Source of the DNA: an uncultured Kocuria sp.
GTDB taxonomy: Bacteria; Actinomycetota; Actinomycetes; Actinomycetales; Micrococcaceae
DNA: 64,000 bases
Direction: 5' to 3'
Assembly (NCBI RefSeq): GCF_947500125.1
Contig: NZ_CANMRA010000016.1
Span: forward strand, 1 to 64,000
Part shown: positions 19,277 through 28,104 of the stretch, one piece after another
How positions within the stretch are numbered: the first letter of the stretch is position 1
Layout: each line of letters starts with the position of its first letter
The notes under the pieces: generated by a model
The model's database searches: none
Told to the model about the DNA's origin: nothing
The model's input: the letters and a program-made list of their open reading frames with translations, nothing else
Translations under genes and position numbers: made by a program

Positions 19277-21436
19277 TCAGGGGCGCCTCGTGGGCTCGTC
19301 CCGCTCTGCGAGGCCGGCCATCATCGCGTTGTAGGCCTTGAGCTCGGCATCATCGGTGCGATCCGCCGCTCGGTCGACCCGACGGTTCTCCTTCTTGCCT
19401 TCGATCGCCCACATGATTGCCACGACCACGGCGACGACGACGGTGGGGAACTCCCCGATCCCCCACATCAGCGCCCCGCCGAACTGCTGGTCCTCGATCG
19501 GACTACGGCCCCAATCACGGCCCATGTTCGCGAACCACCATGCTTGCAGCAGGGTGTCCGAGCCCATTAGGGCCACCCCGACGAAGGCGTGGTAGACCAT
19601 TGTGGCCAGCAGCAGAATCAGGCGCATCATGTGGCCGGGACGGTAGGGGATCGGGTCGGTGCCGATCAGCACGAGCATGAACAGGTACCCGGTGATCAAG
19701 AAGTGGGTGATCATGAACACGTGCCCCACGTGGTACTGCAGGGTGAACCCGAACAGTGGGGTGAAGTAGAAGATCACGATCGAGGCGGCGAAGTTCACCG
19801 CGGCGAAGATCGGGTGCGTCACGATCTTGGAGAACGTGGAGTGCACCAGGGCCAGGATCCACTCGCGCGGCCCGCGGGAACCGTCCTGCCGGGGCTCCAG
19901 CGCCTTGAGTACCAGCGTCACTGGCGCACCCAGGACCAGGAAGATCGGCACCACCATCGTCAACATCATGTGCTCCACCATGTGTGCGGAGAACAGCACC
20001 AGGCCGTAGACGGCCACCCCGCCGGAGGTGACGTAGAACAGCACCGCCAGCCCGGTCAGCCAGGAGAGGCTGCGCAGCACCGACCAGGAGTCCCCGCGGC
20101 GGCGGACCTGTACGAACGCCCACAGGTAGACGGCGGCGAGGAAGGCCACCACCGCCAGCCACAGCGGATCCACCCGCCAGGTGGTGAACCAGGAGGCGGC
20201 GGTGGGCTCGGGAGGCAGCGGGTACCAGGTGAGGATCTCGGCCGGGGTGGCATCCGGGGCGATCTCCTCGGGCACCGGTGGGGCGGTGCGCGACAGGGCC
20301 ACGGCCACGCCCATGACCGCGCCCATCACCAGCACCTCCCCGGCCACCAGCTGCCACACCGCGCGCCGGGCGGTGAGACGGCCGGCCTCCACACCGGGGA
20401 TCAACCAGCGGCGGTGGGCCATCCCCGCCAGGCCCAGCCCCAGGGTCAGGGCGGCCTTGAGGAGCACCAACTGCCCGTAAGGGCTGAACAGCTGCTCCCA
20501 GGAGCCGATGCGCACCGCCGCATTGATGCTCCCGGAGAGGAACACCAACAAGAAGGCCCCGAAGGCGACCACCGAGAAGCGGCGCAGCACCACCGCGGCC
20601 ATCGGCACCTGGCCCCGGACGCCGGCGCCGCGGCCGGCCCCCGCGGGCAGCGTGCCGGTGCCCGCGTCAGACCCGCTCAGCTGCGGAGAGAGCCAGGCGA
20701 GCACCACCAGCCCACCGGTCCACAGGCACACGCCCAGCAGGTGCAGGCCCAAGGAGTTCACCGCCCCCATGTGGTCCGCGCCCCCGGCAGCGTGACCGGT
20801 GAGGGCCATCGCCACCAGGGCCGTGCACGCCAACACGAAGGTGAGCAACAGCCCCATCAGGGCCCGGACGCCGAAGACCAGGGTGGTGACCACGGCAGCG
20901 GCCACCACGGTCGCCGCCTGAGACTGCCCCAGGGAAAGATCCGTGGCGTAGTACAGCAGCTGCTGCGCGTAGGCCTCGTCCCCGCCCACCGGCACCCCCG
21001 CCACATCGGAGTAGGACAGCACCAGCACCACGACGGCAGCCACCGTCCACACCACCGACGCCACCTCGGCCAGACCCATGGTGGCCGTGAACAAGGGGTG
21101 CTCCGCTTCCTGGCCCCCGTTCCGCCCGTCTGTGCGGCGGCGGAACCCACCACGGGTTTTTGGTACGACGCCCAGAGCGAAGAGCAGGGAACCCAGCACC
21201 ACGACCAGGGCACTGTTGTGCACCACCTCGACCACGGGCAGACCCCAGCGCACCAGCGCCCCCGGGTCAGCCGCCAGACGAGCGGCCCCCGAGCCGCTGT
21301 AGAGCATCGCCAGAATCAACACCGCCAAGGCCACCACCAAGGCAGCAGCGAGCTGCCCCGGCCTCACCCTGTGACTACCAGGCTTCGCCTGCCCGGTGCG
21401 CGCCTGCCCGGTGTGCTCGGGCGTTCTCATACTCAT
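19277..21436 (-). CDS. CopD-CtaG fusion (copper transport plus cytochrome oxidase assembly membrane protein)
   Basis: N-terminal CopD-like multi-TM domain followed by caa3_CtaG-like domain (SAHMVEHMMLTMVVPIFLVLGAP...GRDWGRSPIEDQQ). Confidence 0.85.
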   Translation of the reverse strand: MSMRTPEHTGQARTGQAKPGSHRVRPGQLAAALVVALAVLILAMLYSGSGAARLAADPGALVRWGLPVVEVVHNSALVVVLGSLLFALGVVPKTRGGFRRRTDGRNGGQEAEHPLFTATMGLAEVASVVWTVAAVVVLVLSYSDVAGVPVGGDEAYAQQLLYYATDLSLGQSQAATVVAAAVVTTLVFGVRALMGLLLTFVLACTALVAMALTGHAAGGADHMGAVNSLGLHLLGVCLWTGGLVVLAWLSPQLSGSDAGTGTLPAGAGRGAGVRGQVPMAAVVLRRFSVVAFGAFLLVFLSGSINAAVRIGSWEQLFSPYGQLVLLKAALTLGLGLAGMAHRRWLIPGVEAGRLTARRAVWQLVAGEVLVMGAVMGVAVALSRTAPPVPEEIAPDATPAEILTWYPLPPEPTAASWFTTWRVDPLWLAVVAFLAAVYLWAFVQVRRRGDSWSVLRSLSWLTGLAVLFYVTSGGVAVYGLVLFSAHMVEHMMLTMVVPIFLVLGAPVTLVLKALEPRQDGSRGPREWILALVHSTFSKIVTHPIFAAVNFAASIVIFYFTPLFGFTLQYHVGHVFMITHFLITGYLFMLVLIGTDPIPYRPGHMMRLILLLATMVYHAFVGVALMGSDTLLQAWWFANMGRDWGRSPIEDQQFGGALMWGIGEFPTVVVAVVVAIMWAIEGKKENRRVDRAADRTDDAELKAYNAMMAGLAERDEPTRRP

Positions 21437-21908
21437 GAGCTGATCTCCTTCACCTGCCTCTGGATGACGCGACGGGTTGCGTCCATTCTCCCCTGGCGGG
21501 GTACCCCGGCCGGGCCACCCGTGATCACAGGCAAGAATCGCCAGTACCGGGCCTTGCCAGCAGTGCCCGCCAAGCGGGAACCGGCAACCTCCCGGATCCT
21601 CTTCCCCATGGCCTCCGGGGATCTCAGCGGCCATGGGACACCCCGCCAGAGGATGCCTCGTAGTAGCGCCACCAGCCAAGGCCATTACACGCCGGCCCTC
21701 CCGAGTGCAGGACCGTGCGGGGCGAGTTACTACAGCAGGTCTTCCACCTCGCCGACCTCGGACTGCCGGTGGGTGACTATCGACTGCGCCACGGAGGTCA
21801 CGGCCGGACTGCCCGGCCGGTGCAGGAACCGCAGATCGCACTGGTTCTGCTCCCCGGGGGTGATGGAACAGCCGGTCCCCGGGATCGCTGTCATGAGAGG
21901 GTTGCAGC

Positions 21909-22457
21909 ATGTCCCATCATGCGTCCTCCGGCGCCTTCCCACCCGATGAACCCAGCAGCGACCAGGGATCTTCCCCGGACGGATCCAGGGTCGAGAACCT
22001 TCCCGCGAAGGCCGAGCCTCAAGCGGTTCTGTACGAGGAGAGGCTGTCGGCCGCGTGGTGGATGTGGTTGCTCGTGCTCTTCGCGGGTCTGGTGGGTCTC
22101 ATCGCCCTGGCCCCGATCAACATGTGGGTCGGGGCCGCTGTCGGGGCCGTGGTCGCCGGCGGCACTGCGGTGGCGTTGATTGTTTCGAGCACCGGGATCG
22201 TGATCACCGGGGAGTCGTTGCAGGTGGGGCGGGCCCGTATCGAGCGCCGGTTTGTGGGCGAGGCCGAAGCGTTTCGCGGCAGCGCCGTGCAACGGGTGCG
22301 GGGCCCCGAGCTTGACGCCCGCGCCTACATGAACTTCCGCGTCTCCGTGGGACCGGTGGTCCGCATCCAGATCACCGATCCCGTGGATCCCACCCCTTAT
22401 TGGTTGACCTCGACCCGTCATCCGGAGCGCATCGTCGAGATCCTCTCCGCCGGCTGA
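21909..22457 (+). CDS. DUF3093-like membrane protein
   Basis: VLYEERLSAAWWMWLL...ARAYMNFRVSVGPVVRIQITDPVDPTPYWLTSTRHPERIVEIL. Confidence 0.75.
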   Translation: MSHHASSGAFPPDEPSSDQGSSPDGSRVENLPAKAEPQAVLYEERLSAAWWMWLLVLFAGLVGLIALAPINMWVGAAVGAVVAGGTAVALIVSSTGIVITGESLQVGRARIERRFVGEAEAFRGSAVQRVRGPELDARAYMNFRVSVGPVVRIQITDPVDPTPYWLTSTRHPERIVEILSAG

Positions 22458-22496
22458 GACCGGCGTCCTGTGAGGGGCTCGTCCGGTGACCAGCTC

Positions 22497-23192
22497 TCAG
22501 TGGCTCCGGAGAGTATTGAGGATGGGGATGGGTGTCACCCAGATGGCCTCGGCTTCCACCGGTGCCAGATCGATCGCGGTGTGCTGGTTCCCCGGTACAC
22601 CGGTGGTTCCGCTGGCTCCCTGGGCGATGACACGAAAAGGCCCGCCCGGCACGAGGCCGCAGGCGCGGAACCGGGTCAGGCGTTGCGGGTCGGCATCAGA
22701 GAGACGAACGATCTCGTATCGTCCCGGCCTCGCCCTGGTGAGCCGGGTGGTGTTGCGTGGGCGGCGGGTGCGTCCCTGCGCGGTGGGGATCGGGTCCCCG
22801 TGCGGATCGGCCGTAGGCTCTCCCAGCTGGGCGTCGATGCGCTCGATCATCGCGTCGGAGACGGCGTGCTCGAGACGTTCGGCCTCGTCGTGGACCTCCT
22901 CCCACGGATACCCCAGGGTGGTGACGAGGAAGGTCTCCAGCAGTCGGTGCCGGCGCACCATCGCGACCGCGTACGCGCGCCCCTGCGGGGTGAGGGTGAC
23001 GGGCTTGTAGGGCTGGTACTCGACGAGCCCCTGGGCGGCCAGTCGCTTGACCGTGTCGGTGACGTTGGGGGCGGAGGTCCCCATCCGCGCCGCCAGGGCT
23101 GTGGTGGTGATCGGCGGGTCGCCCCATTCGGTGGCCGACCAGATCGCCTTGAGATAGTCCTGGGCGACCGGGGTGATCTCACTTAAGTCCAT
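22497..23192 (-). CDS. mntR: DtxR/MntR-family metalloregulator
   Basis: N-terminal wHTH (VAQDYLKAIWSATEWGDPPITTTALAARMGTSAPNVTDTVKRLAAQGLVEY), dimerisation and FeoA-like C-terminal regions; next to mntH. Confidence 0.88.
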   Translation of the reverse strand: MDLSEITPVAQDYLKAIWSATEWGDPPITTTALAARMGTSAPNVTDTVKRLAAQGLVEYQPYKPVTLTPQGRAYAVAMVRRHRLLETFLVTTLGYPWEEVHDEAERLEHAVSDAMIERIDAQLGEPTADPHGDPIPTAQGRTRRPRNTTRLTRARPGRYEIVRLSDADPQRLTRFRACGLVPGGPFRVIAQGASGTTGVPGNQHTAIDLAPVEAEAIWVTPIPILNTLRSH

Positions 23193-23236
23193 GGGATCCA
23201 CGCTACCGAGTGCCGCGCCGGAGCTGCCGGGCCCAC

Positions 23237-24517
23237 TCAATCGGCCCCGGTGGCGGTCAGGATGATCAGCGCCAGATTCAACGACACGATCAGGGCCACG
23301 ACCACCCAGGCGGCGACAGTCAAGGCCACCTTGTTCACGAAGGCGCCCATCAGATCCCGGTTGCTGCTCAGTCGCACCAACGGGATCAGGGCGAAGGGGA
23401 TACCCAGGCTCAGAAGCACCTGGGACAGCACCAGCGCCCAGGTCGGGTCCACCCCGACGGCGATGATGACCAGGGCCGGGATCAGGGTGATCAGCCGGCG
23501 GGTGAACACCGGGATGCGCACGTGCAGCAACCCGCCCATGATCGCTGATCCGGCGTAGGAGCCCACCGAGGTCGAGGCCAGCCCGGAGGCCAGTAACCCG
23601 ATGCCGAAGGCGACCCCGACGGCCGGGCCCAGGGCGGCGGTGATCGCCGCATGGGCTCCTTCGATGCTGTCGGTGCCCGGCACTCCGGCGAGGTTGCCCG
23701 CGGCCAGGAGCAGCATCGCGATGTTCACCGACCCGGCCACGAGCAGGGACAGCAGCACGTCCCACCGGGTGGCAGTCAACAGCCGCGGCAGGGCCTCGGT
23801 AGGCACCGAGTGCCCATGGCGATCACGGGCCAGAGCGGAGTGAGCGTAGATGGCATGGGGCATCACGGTGGCTCCGAGCATGCTGGCGGCTAGCAGGACC
23901 GTCGGGGTGCCGTCGAATCGTGGGACGATCCCGGCGACGGCTTCATCCCAGGACACGGGACCGAAGAACAAGCCGGTGACGAAACCGGCGGTGACGATCG
24001 CCAGTAGGCCGGTCACGACGAACTCGAAGAACCGGGGACCTCGGTGGGTCTGGAGGAGCAGCAGCAGCATCGAGATCACCCCGACGATCACGCCCCCGGC
24101 CAGCAGGGGAATCCCGAAAAGGATGTGCAGGGCGATCGCCCCGCCGATCACCTCGGCCAGGTCCGTGGCCGCGGCCACCAGCTCGGCCTGGACCCAGTAG
24201 GCCAGCCGCCGGCCTCGGGGCAGGCGGTCGCCCAGCAGCTCGGGCAGGCTCGATCCGGTGACCAGCCCGACCTTGGCCGAGAGGTACTGGATGAGCACGG
24301 CCATGATGTTGGCGGCCACCAGCACCCACACCAACAGGTACCCGTACTGGGCGCCGGCGGTGAGGTTCGCCGCGACGTTGCCCGGGTCCACGTAGGCGAC
24401 CGCGGCCACGAAGGCTGGACCCAACAACCAGGGCAGCGGTTGGCGGCGCACCCACCGCTCTCCTGGGGAAGTGGCGGCAACACCTGTTGAGCCGGTGCGC
24501 CCGGTCCCGGTCCTCAT
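23237..24517 (-). CDS. mntH: Nramp-type manganese transporter
   Basis: DPGNVAANLTAGAQYGYLLVWVL (DPGN) and MPHAIYAHSA (MPH) Nramp motifs. Confidence 0.95.
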   Translation of the reverse strand: MRTGTGRTGSTGVAATSPGERWVRRQPLPWLLGPAFVAAVAYVDPGNVAANLTAGAQYGYLLVWVLVAANIMAVLIQYLSAKVGLVTGSSLPELLGDRLPRGRRLAYWVQAELVAAATDLAEVIGGAIALHILFGIPLLAGGVIVGVISMLLLLLQTHRGPRFFEFVVTGLLAIVTAGFVTGLFFGPVSWDEAVAGIVPRFDGTPTVLLAASMLGATVMPHAIYAHSALARDRHGHSVPTEALPRLLTATRWDVLLSLLVAGSVNIAMLLLAAGNLAGVPGTDSIEGAHAAITAALGPAVGVAFGIGLLASGLASTSVGSYAGSAIMGGLLHVRIPVFTRRLITLIPALVIIAVGVDPTWALVLSQVLLSLGIPFALIPLVRLSSNRDLMGAFVNKVALTVAAWVVVALIVSLNLALIILTATGAD

Positions 24518-24519
24518 AG

Positions 24520-24541
24520 AAAGTTAAGCTATACGAACTTT
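24520..24541. promoter_or_regulatory. Candidate metalloregulator operator upstream of mntH
   Basis: AAAGTT-N10-AACTTT inverted repeat located 3 bp before the mntH ATG. Confidence 0.35.
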
Positions 24542-24706
24542 CCGGCGCGGGGAATGGGGGCCTGGCCTCGAGGGCTTGGTCATGCCCCCAGACGTGCGCG
24601 CAGGAGGGGCTGGGCGCCTCGACAGCCGATCACAGGGGCATGGAACTCCGGACGGTGCTGGCCTCCTGGGGTGGGGGAACTGTCAGCCAGTGGGGGTGTC
24701 TTGGGT

Positions 24707-25126
24707 TCAGGAGATCTGCTCGCCCAGGGATATGCGGCGGAGTCGGCCGAGACCGGGCATAAACCGGCCGACATGAGCGGCGTAGGAGGCGTAGGCCTGT
24801 CGGTGGGTGCTCAGCAGGTAGGGCTCTTCGACGAGACGGACCTGCAGCTCCACGGCCACCAGCAGGCACAGCCACGCCGCTGCCGTGACCGCAGTGGGCA
24901 CCAGGAGGGTCAGGCCGGCCAGGGTGGTGAGCATCGCGGCGAAAATCGGGTTGCGGACCACGGCGAAAGCCCCGGTGGCGACCAGCTCGGTCCGCTCGGT
25001 GGCATCTACACCCCCCCGCCAGGAGGCGCCCATGCCGGCCTGGGCGGCCAGCACACCGAGGAAACCCACCACGGTGACGACCGCCCCGGCCCAGGGGAAA
25101 ACCTGCGGGAGCCGGGGTGCGGCCAC
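24707..25126 (-). CDS. Isoprenylcysteine carboxyl methyltransferase (ICMT)/phospholipid methyltransferase-like protein, possibly N-terminally truncated
   Basis: GAFAVVRNPIFAAMLTTLAGLTLL and EPYLLSTHRQAYASYAAHVGRFMPGLGRL. Confidence 0.65.
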   Translation of the reverse strand: MAAPRLPQVFPWAGAVVTVVGFLGVLAAQAGMGASWRGGVDATERTELVATGAFAVVRNPIFAAMLTTLAGLTLLVPTAVTAAAWLCLLVAVELQVRLVEEPYLLSTHRQAYASYAAHVGRFMPGLGRLRRISLGEQIS

Positions 25127-25321
25127 GGTGCCGGTGAGGGCAAAGGCGGGTCCGGCCGCGCCGAGGACCAGGGCTCACCCACCGGCTGAGCTCAGCCCCA
25201 CGACGGGACCCCGGCTCCCTCGCGCCCCGCCCCGGGAGGAGTGAACGGCCAGATTGCCCCACCTCCTGCCTGGACGGTTCACTGCCGTCGATCGTGGAAC
25301 TAGGCTCGGCGGACACGATGC

Positions 25322-25975
25322 GTGCGCCGAAAGGTGGAGACCATGCCAAAGATGTCCGCCCTGGAAGCCTCCTTCTGTCGCAGCGCGCCATGGGGTCTTG
25401 TCGCTCGGCGGATGGTTCCGTGGGCGACCCAGGGGTTCCCCGTCACTGGGAATGTGCTGGAGATCGGTGGAGGCAGCGGTGCGATGGCCGAGGCCATCGC
25501 CCGAGCCAACCCCCGGGTGCGGCTCACCACGACCGATGCCGATCCGGTGATGGTCGAGGCCGCGCGGGACCGTCTGGCCGGGTTCCCCCTGGCTCAGGCG
25601 CGTCAGGCCGATGCCACTCGGTTGCCCTTCGAGGACGAGTCGTTCGACACGGTTCTGAGCTTCCTGATGCTCCACCACGTCATCGAGTGGGAACGCGCGG
25701 TGGCCGAGGCGGCCCGGGTGCTGCGATCGGGCGGGGCGTTCGTGGGATACGACCTGCTGGCCTCACCGATGGCATCTCTGGTGCACCGTGCCGACCGGTC
25801 ACCGCACCGGCTCATCGAACCGGAAGCCTTCGGGCCAGTCCTCGACCATGCTGGCCTGGGCCCACTCGCCCTCCGGCTGTCCTTCGGTGGTCGGGTTCTG
25901 CGCTTTATCGCTCACAAGCCGGGCAATGCCCAGGACGCTTCCGGCAACGACATCACTTCCAGGAGGAGTCGATGA
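25322..25975 (+). CDS. Class I SAM-dependent methyltransferase
   Basis: VLEIGGGSGAMAEAIA (motif I), ATRLPFEDESFDTVLSFLMLHHV. Confidence 0.85.
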   Translation: MRRKVETMPKMSALEASFCRSAPWGLVARRMVPWATQGFPVTGNVLEIGGGSGAMAEAIARANPRVRLTTTDADPVMVEAARDRLAGFPLAQARQADATRLPFEDESFDTVLSFLMLHHVIEWERAVAEAARVLRSGGAFVGYDLLASPMASLVHRADRSPHRLIEPEAFGPVLDHAGLGPLALRLSFGGRVLRFIAHKPGNAQDASGNDITSRRSR

Positions 25976-26508
25976 ACAGCGCGCCCCTCACCTCCGAGGC
26001 CATCCATGCGGAGCTGGAGCGGGTTCGCGCGGACTTCCACGCCCTGGTCACCGAAGCGACCCCTGCGGATCTGCGCCGGCCCTCGTCGGGCACCCGGTGG
26101 ACCAACGGGCAGCTGCTGTTCCACATGTTCTTCGGCTACCTCATCGTGCGCCGCCTGCTGCCCCTGGTGCGTCTGATGGGCCGGCTGCCCGATCAGGTCA
26201 GCCGCAGCTTCGCCCGAGCACTGGAGGCCGGCACCGGAGCTTTCCACGTCATCAACTACCAGAGCGACCGGGGTGCGGCCCGGGTGATCCACGGCCCGCG
26301 GCTGATCCGGTGGTTCGACCGCACCCTCGACATTCTCCAGGCCCGGCTCAAAACCGAGTCGGAGGATGCGCTGGCCCGCGGGATGCACATGCCGGTGCAC
26401 TGGGATCCCTACTTCCGAGACTGGATGAGCCTGGCCGAGATCTACCACTACGGCACCCAGCACTACGACCACCACCGCCAGCAGCTGACGCTCAGCCGAG
26501 CACCGTGA
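25972..26508 (+). CDS. DinB-like four-helix bundle protein
   Basis: RWTNGQLLFHMFFGYLIV and SLAEIYHYGTQHYDHHRQQL; ATGA coupling with the upstream methyltransferase. Confidence 0.65.
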   Translation: MNSAPLTSEAIHAELERVRADFHALVTEATPADLRRPSSGTRWTNGQLLFHMFFGYLIVRRLLPLVRLMGRLPDQVSRSFARALEAGTGAFHVINYQSDRGAARVIHGPRLIRWFDRTLDILQARLKTESEDALARGMHMPVHWDPYFRDWMSLAEIYHYGTQHYDHHRQQLTLSRAP

Positions 26509-26677
26509 ACCCGCTCCGATGCACGGACCTGGTGATGCAACTGCGGTTCCAGCGTGGACATCGTGCACGTCTGCTCCACGTCACCGCGGGAACCGAGGAA
26601 GGCGCTGGTAGGGCCATCCTGATCCCAGAGATGTGCCGGCACCTCGATAGCCTGGATTAAAAGCTGAAACCCCAGCG

Positions 26678-27394
26678 ATGTGCTCGATCTTTCAGAGCAG
26701 GGATCGTTCTGGGGTCTTCGCCATCCAGTCTATCCACCGTGAAGTGAGGCATCAAGTGCCCTTCGTTCCCAGTCAGGCTCAGCTCGAGGGGTGGGTCAGT
26801 ACCGATCGGCTGTCCAAGTACGCCGCCGCTCCCGAGGACACGGTGGCGCTCTACATGTGGAACGCGGAACTGACGGGGGCGTTCTTCGAACTCATCGGAC
26901 ATGTCGAGGTGCTGTTGCGCAACGTCGTCCACGCCCAACTGGCACCACACTCCACCCACGGCGCCTGGTACGACGACCCGTACTACCGGTTCAACACACG
27001 ATCTCAGCGAGAGATCGCCACCGCGAAAGGACGTGCCGGCCGCGGTGGCCGCCAGGTCACATCTGGCCGGGTCGTGGCCGAACTGACCTTCGGCTTCTGG
27101 CGCTACCTGCTCACCAGTCACCATCAGTCCACCGTGTGGCCCCGCGTCCAGGCCGGCTTCCAAGGGGTGCCTCGCCATGAACGGAGCCGGCAGGAGCTGG
27201 AGACGGTGGTGGCCCGGGTGCACGACCTGCGAAACAGGGTGGCTCATCACGAACCGATCTTCCACACCAACGTGGCCCAGCACTTCGCCGATCTCACCTT
27301 CATCGCCGGCTACGTCGACGCCCAAGCCCCTCAATGGCTGTGGGAGACCTCGCGGGTGCACGCCCTGATGGTCTCTCGCCCCGGACGGCCATGA
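26678..27394 (+). CDS. Abi-like (Abi_2/AbiD/F-type) HEPN-domain protein
   Basis: ELIGHVEVLLRNVVHAQL...LTFGFWRYLL...RVHDLRNRVAHHEPIF; RNRVAH matches the HEPN RX4H motif. Confidence 0.78.
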   Translation: MCSIFQSRDRSGVFAIQSIHREVRHQVPFVPSQAQLEGWVSTDRLSKYAAAPEDTVALYMWNAELTGAFFELIGHVEVLLRNVVHAQLAPHSTHGAWYDDPYYRFNTRSQREIATAKGRAGRGGRQVTSGRVVAELTFGFWRYLLTSHHQSTVWPRVQAGFQGVPRHERSRQELETVVARVHDLRNRVAHHEPIFHTNVAQHFADLTFIAGYVDAQAPQWLWETSRVHALMVSRPGRP

Positions 27395-27714
27395 GCCCGT
27401 TCGTCCTACCAGTGATCCTCTGCTGCCGTACGGCATCCCGCTTTCGGCCGTCTCGATCGTTGGAAACGCCCCTAGCTGCCATTGCTGGTGTGAAGGAGCG
27501 GAGCACACAACGTCTTAATGTTGACATATCAACATAATAGGGGTTTGCTGGTGCGTGTTCTACAAGCCGGCCATGGAATGGCTGGGTAGCGTGAGGGGGA
27601 GATTCCCGATAGCACTCAGGAGATCCCCCATGGCCCGAGCCCGCAAGAGGACACAAGTCGAGGGGCAGCTGAGCATTGATGCCTTTCTCTTCCCGGAACC
27701 CGAGGAGGTTCGTG

Positions 27715-28104
27715 ATGAACACGTACGGCAAGTTCGCGCAGGAAGCGTGGAAGACGACCGCGCCGGCGGAGTACGCCCTGATCCCGGATCCGGTTCAGTG
27801 GTTCGAGGCGCTGGGGGAGGAGGCGGCGCAGCGGGTGGGCGAGCTGATGATGGAGCTGGCTGGCCCGGATCCGGCGGGGGAGGCCTACCTGGAGAAGGTG
27901 GGGCGGTTGAACGCGTCGAAGATGCAGGCCGAGGAGATCGTGCGCGCGGAGATGCTGACCCCGGACCCGTCGGTGCAGCAGGAGCCGGAGGAGGACGAGG
28001 AGGAGTCCGGAGTGACGCAGATGCTGCGGGTCGTGGAGCAGATCAATCGGGAGGACCGGGCGTACTGGGACGAGGTGGCCCGGCAGGAGGCCGAGCAGGA
28101 CTGA
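27715..28104 (+). CDS. Hypothetical conserved accessory protein
   Basis: ATG at 27715, MNTYGKFAQEAWKTTAPAEYALIPDPVQWFEALGEEAAQRVGEL; normal amino-acid composition, unlike the overlapping frame. Confidence 0.65.
   Translation: MNTYGKFAQEAWKTTAPAEYALIPDPVQWFEALGEEAAQRVGELMMELAGPDPAGEAYLEKVGRLNASKMQAEEIVRAEMLTPDPSVQQEPEEDEEESGVTQMLRVVEQINREDRAYWDEVARQEAEQD

Noticed and set aside
19589-21949. 786-aa + strand ORF
   Set aside because: Antisense to the copD-ctaG fusion; shadow ORF composition.
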